DNA of 12,063 nt from Clostridiaceae bacterium (GTDB lineage: Bacteria; Bacillota; Clostridia; Monoglobales; Firm-18). Position 1 is the stretch's first letter; every line of letters starts with the position of its first letter. The position numbers and the translations under genes were made by a program. Positions 7,023 to 12,063 of the stretch are shown one piece after another. The notes under the pieces were generated by a model. That model was not told the origin of the DNA. It saw only the letters and a program-made list of their open reading frames with translations, and did not search any database. The stretch is from contig JAAZFB010000357.1 of NCBI GenBank assembly GCA_012511915.1, positions 1-12,063 on the forward strand, in the 5' to 3' direction.

Positions 7023-7051
7023 TTGAATAAATACAATATAAATAGTATAAT
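7023..7051 (+). promoter_or_regulatory. Strong promoter of the activator fusion gene
   Basis: -35 TTGAAT (7023-7028) and a perfect -10 TATAAT (7046-7051) are separated by the optimal 17 bp. Transcription would start near 7058, leaving a leader of about 34 nt. The promoter lies just downstream of palindromic element copy 2, so the element itself would not be in the transcript. Confidence 0.75.
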
Positions 7052-7078
7052 TAGGTAGTCTTTTTTACTTATTAATTT

Positions 7079-7085
7079 GGGAGGG
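7079..7085 (+). promoter_or_regulatory. Ribosome binding site deciding the activator start
   Basis: GGGAGGG lies 6 nt before the TTG at 7092-7094. The earlier in-frame TTG at 7077-7079 overlaps this site and cannot be the start. Confidence 0.8.
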
Positions 7086-7091
7086 ACAGTA

Positions 7092-10000
7092 TTGTCAAAA
7101 AATTATCGCCTTGGAATTGATATTGGCTCAACAACTGTTAAACTCGTTGTTTCAGACGATAATCATAATATAGTCTACAACGACTATACACGTCATTTTT
7201 CCGAGATAAAAAGCACCGTACATAAAATGATTCAAAACGTTCAAGCAGCTATTGCAGATTTGAATGCACCGGTTGCCATTACCGGCTCTGGCGGACTTTT
7301 GCTTTCCAAGGCGCTTGGGATAGATTTTGTGCAAGAGGTGATTGCTGCAAAAACTGCGGCAAAGTTTTTTGTTCCAAATGCCGACGTGGCAATCGAGTTA
7401 GGCGGGGAAGATGCCAAAATTCTATACTTTACAAACGGAATGGAGCAGAGAATGAACGGCATATGCGCCGGCGGTACAGGTGCGTTCATCGACCAGATGT
7501 CATCATTGCTAAAAACCGATGCCGCCGGGCTTAACGAGCTTGCAAGCAAACACAAAGCTATTTACCCCATTGCGGCACGTTGCGGTGTTTTTGCTAAATC
7601 AGATATCCAACCGCTTTTAAGCGAGGGCGCCGCAAAAGAAGATATCGCCGCCTCAATATTTCAATCAGTTGTTATTCAAACAATCAGCGGACTTGCTCAA
7701 GGCAGACGGATTGAGGGGAATATTGTGTTTTTAGGCGGACCTCTTCATTTCTTGCCCCAACTCAGAAAGCAATTCGAAAAAACCCTTGCCCCTCATGCCA
7801 AAAGCTTCTCCCATCCCGAAAATTCGCAATTATTTGTAGCGTTGGGCGCATCAATGCTTGCTTCGGAACAATGTATAGGAATTGGCGAGCTTGCAGATGC
7901 AATTTTACAAAGCAGCGGTATTCAAATAGAAATACCAAGAATCAAGCCGCTTTTTAAAGACAGGAATGAATACAATTCCTTTATTGAACGGCACAATAAA
8001 AATACCGCTGTCAAAGAAGACATAAAAAATTGCCGCGGTGAACTGTTTTTAGGTATTGATGCAGGCTCCACCACAATTAAAGCGGCACTGATAGATAAAC
8101 AAGGCAAACTTTTATATTCATTTTATTCCCTTAACGAAGGCAGCCCGATACAATGGGGCGCAAAAATTCTAAATGAGCTTTATTCACTCATACCCAAAGA
8201 TGCATACATAGCAAACGCCTGTACAACGGGCTACGGTGAAAAATTGCTTAAAGCTGCCTTTAACATTAACGAGGGTGAAATAGAAACAATTGCACACTAC
8301 AAAGCGGCGGAATTTTTCTGCCCCGACGTTGATTTTATAATAGACATCGGCGGGCAAGATATGAAGTGCATGAAAGTGAAAGACGGCTTTATTGAAGACA
8401 TAATGCTAAACGAAGCATGTTCTTCCGGCTGTGGATCCTTTATACAAGCTTTTTCGCATTCTCTCGGCATGGACACACCCCGGTTTGCGCAAGAGGCTTT
8501 GTTCGCAAAACAACCTGTCGACTTGGGAACACGTTGCACCGTATTTATGAACTCCCGTGTGAAGCAGGCGCAAAAAGAAGGCGCCACAGTAGGTGACATA
8601 AGTGCAGGGCTTTCGTATTCCGTTATTAGAAATGCGTTGTATAAAGTAATCAAACTTCGCAATATTAACCAGATAGGCGAAAAAGTAGTTGTTCAAGGCG
8701 GCACTTTTAAAAACGATTCTGTTTTGCGCTGTTTTGAACTGCTGACGGGGAAAGAGGTCATCCGTCCTGAAATTGCGGAAATAATGGGTGCTTTTGGTGC
8801 TGCTTTAATTGCTGCAGAACGATATGACGGAAACAGATGCGAAATAATAAATCCGGAACAACTTAATGACTTTCATTTAACAACAAGACATACCCACTGC
8901 AAGCAATGCCCCAACAGCTGCAGGTTAACTATATCAACTTTTGCAAACGGGCAGCGTTTTATTTCCGGGAACAGATGTGATAAAGGTGGGGGCGTGCAAA
9001 AAACCGACACCACTGTTTTGCCAAACTTGTATGATTATAAATATCGGCGGCTTTTCGACTATAAACCTCTTCATCCGGATATTGCAAAACACGGCACTAT
9101 CGGTATACCACGGGTTCTTAATATTTATGAAAATTATCCGCTTTGGTTTACCTTTTTTACTCAACTTGATTTTTCGGTGCAGTTGTCTGAAAGAAGCAGC
9201 AATACGTTATACCAAAAAGGTATGGACACAATCCCAAGCGAAAGTGTATGTTACCCGGCAAAATTAGTGCATGGACATATTGCAAGCCTTGTTGAGTCGG
9301 GTGTTAAAACTATCTTCTATCCCTGCATACCGTATGAGCGAAAGGAAACTGACCAATCGGGCAACCACTATAACTGTCCCATTGTAACATCGTACCCCGA
9401 TGTAATACATAACAATATGGATGCTTTACGCAGCAAGAACATATTGCTTTTGCGGCCGTTTTTAACATTAGAAAATAAAAACGCATTTATTAGCCAAATG
9501 TATAAAACATTAAAAACTTTCGGCATATCTTATTATGAGATTCGGCGTGCCGCAACATCTGCTTTCGCTGAATTGGCAAGGTTTAAAAGCGATATGCAAA
9601 ACAAAGGTGAGCAAACAATTGCATTACTCCAAACCCATCAAATGAAGGGCATTGTTTTGGCGGGCAGACCGTATCATGTAGACCCTGAAATTAACCATGG
9701 CGTTGCCGATATGATTAATTCACTCGGCTTTGCCGTGCTGACAGAGGACAGTATTGCCCATTTGGGCAAGTTACGACGTCCCATTAGGGTAGTTGACCAA
9801 TGGACATATCATACCCGCCTCTATTTGGCTGCCGAATACGTCTCGCGCAATGAAAATTTAGAGCTTGTGCAGCTTACTTCATTCGGATGCGGGCTTGACG
9901 CGGTTACAGCAGACCAGGTACATGAAATTTTAGATTCAAAAAACAAACTTTATTCTGTCCTGAAAATAGATGAGCTCTCAAGCCTCGGCACTGCCCGTGT

Positions 10001-11390
10001 GCGTATGCGCTCTTTAAAAGCCGCAATCAAAACACGTGATAACAAGAAGTTTTTCGGAAATCAAAAAAAATCGTATCAGCTTAACAGAACTGTGTTTACA
10101 AAACAAATGAGGCAAGAACATACAATAATCTTTCCGCAAATGAGCCCTATTCACTTTGCATTATTGGAATCTGCCTTTCGAGCAAACGGATACAATGCCA
10201 AGCTGCTTGAAAAAGCTACTGCAGAGGATATTGAAACCGGATTAAAGTATGTCAATAACGATGCATGCTATCCCTCTATTATTGTAACAGGGCAAATAAT
10301 AAATGCATTCCTATCCGGTAAGTATAGTGCGGATAACACATCGGTATTTATCACCCAAACGGGAGGAGGTTGCCGCGCAACAAATTATATTGCCTTTATT
10401 CGAAAAGCGCTAATGGACGCGGGGTTTGGCAACGTGCCGGTCATTTCTTTAAATGTGTCCGGGCTTGAGGGTAATCCGGGCTTTAAACCGACCCTTGCCC
10501 TGATTGACTTATCTTTGAAGGCACTTGTACTAGGCGATTTATTACTTACTCTTTCGCTGAGAATACGACCGTATGAAAACGTGCTCGGCACAACAAACAG
10601 AATACTGGATAGCTGGATTTTGAAGCTTAAAAATATGCTCGAAAACAAAACAGTCGAAATGAAAATGGTAATTAACGACATAATACGCGACTTTGAGCTG
10701 ATTGATGCGGATAATTGGGCGGTTAAACCAAAAGTAGGCATTGTCGGAGAAATACTTGTAAAGTTCCACCCCGATGCAAATAACGACTTAATCGGCGTAA
10801 TAGAGCGTGAGGGTGGGGAAGCTGTAATGCCCGGGATTATAGACTTTTTCCTCTATTGTTTTTATAATGCTAATTTTAAAGGTAAAAATTTAGGCAAAAG
10901 CACTGTAGCGGCAATCGCCTCAAATGTTGTAATTTATCTGATCGAAAAATACAGAAAACATATGATAGAAACGTTGAAAAAGAAACCATTATTTGCCAGT
11001 CATGCACCGGTTCATATATCCACACTCGCAAATTTGGCAAAAGAAGTGTTGCAACTTGGCAACATCACGGGTGAGGGTTGGTTTTTAACGGCAGAAATGA
11101 TAAAACTGATAAAGTCAAATGTGCCTAATATCGTTTGTGTTCAGCCTTTTGCTTGCCTGCCAAATCACGTTACCGGAAAAGGAATGATAAAACAACTGCG
11201 CCGGTTATATCCACAATCCAACATTGTTACGGTGGATTATGACCCCGGCGCAAGTGAAGTTAATCAAATTAACAGATTAAAACTTATGTTAAGCGTTGCT
11301 TTTGAAAATGCCCAAAAAGAGATGGAGCGCATTCAATATATCGATTTTAACTCCAGGCGCAAAGACAAAAGCACTATTTTATCACCCTGA
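7092..11390 (+). CDS. Giant 2-hydroxyacyl-CoA dehydratase activator fusion (BadF/HgdC x2, DUF2229, HGD-D)
   Basis: A 1432-residue protein from the TTG at 7092. Domain 1 (about 5-265) and domain 2 (about 318-580) are BadF/BcrA/HgdC-type ASKHA ATPases, with phosphate loops GIDIGSTT (8-15) and GIDAGSTT (321-328), and ELGGEDAK and DIGGQDMK as second nucleotide motifs. Each carries the two cluster cysteines 39 residues apart: Cys125 (CAGGTG) with Cys164 (RCGVFAKSD), and Cys443 (CSSGCG) with Cys482 (RCTVFMNS). In HgdC a homodimer holds one [4Fe-4S] cluster with two Cys per subunit, so this chain may form the whole unit internally. A CxxCxxxC motif (603-610) and Cys629 follow, then a DUF2229-like region (about 670-960), then an HGD-D-like part (about 1010-1410) with Cys at 1059, 1094 (GGGCRATNY), 1349 and 1355. 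Activators use ATP to inject an electron into the dehydratase; the natural substrate of this fused clostridial type is not known to me. Cytoplasmic, apparently monocistronic. Confidence 0.92.
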   Translation: MSKNYRLGIDIGSTTVKLVVSDDNHNIVYNDYTRHFSEIKSTVHKMIQNVQAAIADLNAPVAITGSGGLLLSKALGIDFVQEVIAAKTAAKFFVPNADVAIELGGEDAKILYFTNGMEQRMNGICAGGTGAFIDQMSSLLKTDAAGLNELASKHKAIYPIAARCGVFAKSDIQPLLSEGAAKEDIAASIFQSVVIQTISGLAQGRRIEGNIVFLGGPLHFLPQLRKQFEKTLAPHAKSFSHPENSQLFVALGASMLASEQCIGIGELADAILQSSGIQIEIPRIKPLFKDRNEYNSFIERHNKNTAVKEDIKNCRGELFLGIDAGSTTIKAALIDKQGKLLYSFYSLNEGSPIQWGAKILNELYSLIPKDAYIANACTTGYGEKLLKAAFNINEGEIETIAHYKAAEFFCPDVDFIIDIGGQDMKCMKVKDGFIEDIMLNEACSSGCGSFIQAFSHSLGMDTPRFAQEALFAKQPVDLGTRCTVFMNSRVKQAQKEGATVGDISAGLSYSVIRNALYKVIKLRNINQIGEKVVVQGGTFKNDSVLRCFELLTGKEVIRPEIAEIMGAFGAALIAAERYDGNRCEIINPEQLNDFHLTTRHTHCKQCPNSCRLTISTFANGQRFISGNRCDKGGGVQKTDTTVLPNLYDYKYRRLFDYKPLHPDIAKHGTIGIPRVLNIYENYPLWFTFFTQLDFSVQLSERSSNTLYQKGMDTIPSESVCYPAKLVHGHIASLVESGVKTIFYPCIPYERKETDQSGNHYNCPIVTSYPDVIHNNMDALRSKNILLLRPFLTLENKNAFISQMYKTLKTFGISYYEIRRAATSAFAELARFKSDMQNKGEQTIALLQTHQMKGIVLAGRPYHVDPEINHGVADMINSLGFAVLTEDSIAHLGKLRRPIRVVDQWTYHTRLYLAAEYVSRNENLELVQLTSFGCGLDAVTADQVHEILDSKNKLYSVLKIDELSSLGTARVRMRSLKAAIKTRDNKKFFGNQKKSYQLNRTVFTKQMRQEHTIIFPQMSPIHFALLESAFRANGYNAKLLEKATAEDIETGLKYVNNDACYPSIIVTGQIINAFLSGKYSADNTSVFITQTGGGCRATNYIAFIRKALMDAGFGNVPVISLNVSGLEGNPGFKPTLALIDLSLKALVLGDLLLTLSLRIRPYENVLGTTNRILDSWILKLKNMLENKTVEMKMVINDIIRDFELIDADNWAVKPKVGIVGEILVKFHPDANNDLIGVIEREGGEAVMPGIIDFFLYCFYNANFKGKNLGKSTVAAIASNVVIYLIEKYRKHMIETLKKKPLFASHAPVHISTLANLAKEVLQLGNITGEGWFLTAEMIKLIKSNVPNIVCVQPFACLPNHVTGKGMIKQLRRLYPQSNIVTVDYDPGASEVNQINRLKLMLSVAFENAQKEMERIQYIDFNSRRKDKSTILSP

Positions 11391-12063
11391 CTTTTAGTAC
11401 GCCTTCAATATGTTCTAATGTTTGCATTGTTCCGTTATCGGGAATTTGCGAAGATTCAATTATCGTATATGCCATTTGCCCTCTGCTTTTGTTAAGCATA
11501 TTATCGATATTGATATTATGCTCGCCAAATATCTCGGAGAACTGTTTCAACATTTTCGGGATATTATGATGATTGATGCATAGCCTGATGGGCGCCTGGC
11601 GTTCCAAAGTGCAATCAGGGAAATTTACGGAATTAATTATGTTTCCGTTCTCTAAATATTCACGCAACTCTTGCACTGCCATAACGGCACAATTCTCTTC
11701 ACTTTCCGGTGTAGATGCACCAAGATGCGGGATCGGAATAATAGACTTTTGCGAAATCATATTTTTGTTGGGAAAGTCGGTAACATAACACGCCACCTTA
11801 CCGCTCTGGCAAGCATCAATGATAGCATCGTCTTGTATAAGCCCACCCCTTGAAAAATTAAGTATCCTTACCCCGTCTTTCATGTCGGCAATAACATCGG
11901 CATTAATAAGCTCTTTTGTGCTGTCATTCAACGGAATATGAAGCGTTATATAATCACTTTCTGCATAAATATCGCTAATGTTTTCTGCTTTTTTTACTGC
12001 CCTCGACAAACCCCATGCAGCATCAATCGAAATAAATGGGTCATAGCCTATAACCTCCATGCC
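11374..12063 (-). CDS. serA: D-3-phosphoglycerate dehydrogenase, C-terminal part (5' end outside window)
   Basis: The reading frame is open through the right edge, so the visible 229-230 residues are the C-terminal portion. This class is about 385-390 residues long. It contains the end of the NAD-binding Rossmann domain (GMEVIGYDP), the catalytic Arg region (ILNFSRGGLIQDDAI) and the catalytic His region (IPHLGASTPESEENCAVMA). The substrate-domain return helix follows (ELREYLENGNIINSVNFP), then a C-terminal ACT domain over the last 75 residues or so (IRLCINHHNIPKMLKQFSEIFGEHNINIDNML). The enzyme oxidises 3-phosphoglycerate to 3-phosphohydroxypyruvate, the first step of serine synthesis; ACT domains commonly bind serine for feedback control. 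At the position where the catalytic Glu is usual (DVFxxEP in long forms), this protein reads TDFPNKN. The gene is convergent with the activator gene and overlaps its 3' end by 17 bp. serC is a likely upstream neighbour, but outside view. Confidence 0.92.
   Translation of the reverse strand, partial: GMEVIGYDPFISIDAAWGLSRAVKKAENISDIYAESDYITLHIPLNDSTKELINADVIADMKDGVRILNFSRGGLIQDDAIIDACQSGKVACYVTDFPNKNMISQKSIIPIPHLGASTPESEENCAVMAVQELREYLENGNIINSVNFPDCTLERQAPIRLCINHHNIPKMLKQFSEIFGEHNINIDNMLNKSRGQMAYTIIESSQIPDNGTMQTLEHIEGVLKVRVIK

Noticed and set aside
7077..7079. TTG as an upstream start of the activator fusion
   Set aside because: It overlaps the GGGAGGG ribosome site that serves the TTG at 7092.
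8297..8662. 121-residue open frame antisense to the activator gene
   Set aside because: It lies wholly within a well-conserved ATPase domain on the other strand; no ribosome site or recognisable product.

Overview
The window looks like a chromosomal segment of an anaerobic Gram-positive bacterium of the class Clostridia. The evidence is a moderately AT-rich sequence with strong GGAGG-type ribosome binding sites, a mraZ gene of Firmicute type, a secreted protein with three S-layer homology (SLH) domains, a giant two-ATPase 2-hydroxyacyl-CoA dehydratase activator fusion of the kind found in strict anaerobes, and a short-form phosphoglycerate dehydrogenase with an ACT domain. The species cannot be named from this sequence. 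No rRNA, tRNA, CRISPR array, phage gene or transposase gene is visible.

Layout. (1) 1-420, minus: almost all of mraZ, normally the first gene of the division/cell-wall (dcw) cluster, which would continue off the left edge. Its promoter and three phased GTGGT boxes lie at 449-510. (2) 597-798: a minus-strand terminator hairpin next to a large imperfect palindrome whose right end contains the stop codon of the following gene. (3) 786-6711, minus: a tight four-gene operon, transcribed right to left: a membrane-fusion (HlyD/MacA-like) adaptor with a duplicated adaptor unit, a MacB/LolD-type ABC ATPase, a MacB-like permease with an FtsX domain, and an SLH-domain surface protein. (4) 6712-7091: a divergent intergenic region with a candidate promoter for the operon, a 15-bp-arm inverted repeat, a second copy of the palindromic repeat in opposite orientation, and a near-consensus promoter for the next gene. 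(5) 7092-11390, plus: a 1432-residue protein with two BadF/HgdC-type ATPase domains in tandem, a middle DUF2229-like part and a C-terminal HGD-D (dehydratase-like) part. (6) 11374-12063, minus: the C-terminal part of serA (D-3-phosphoglycerate dehydrogenase), convergent with and overlapping the previous gene by 17 bp.

How the genes work together. The adaptor, ATPase and permease form a complete tripartite-type exporter of the MacAB class as it occurs in Gram-positive bacteria. The co-transcribed SLH protein is predicted to be secreted and anchored to the wall polymer, so it may be a wall-side partner, a cargo, or simply co-regulated (inference). The activator fusion and serA are metabolic and have no evident link to the exporter.

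The least expected signal is non-coding. A 56-bp sequence occurs twice, 50/56 identical and in inverted orientation (642-697 and 6930-6985), so that the copies bracket the exporter operon. Each copy is one arm of a larger inverted-repeat element. In the left element the arm differences are biased toward changes that keep G-U pairs in a plus-strand RNA.
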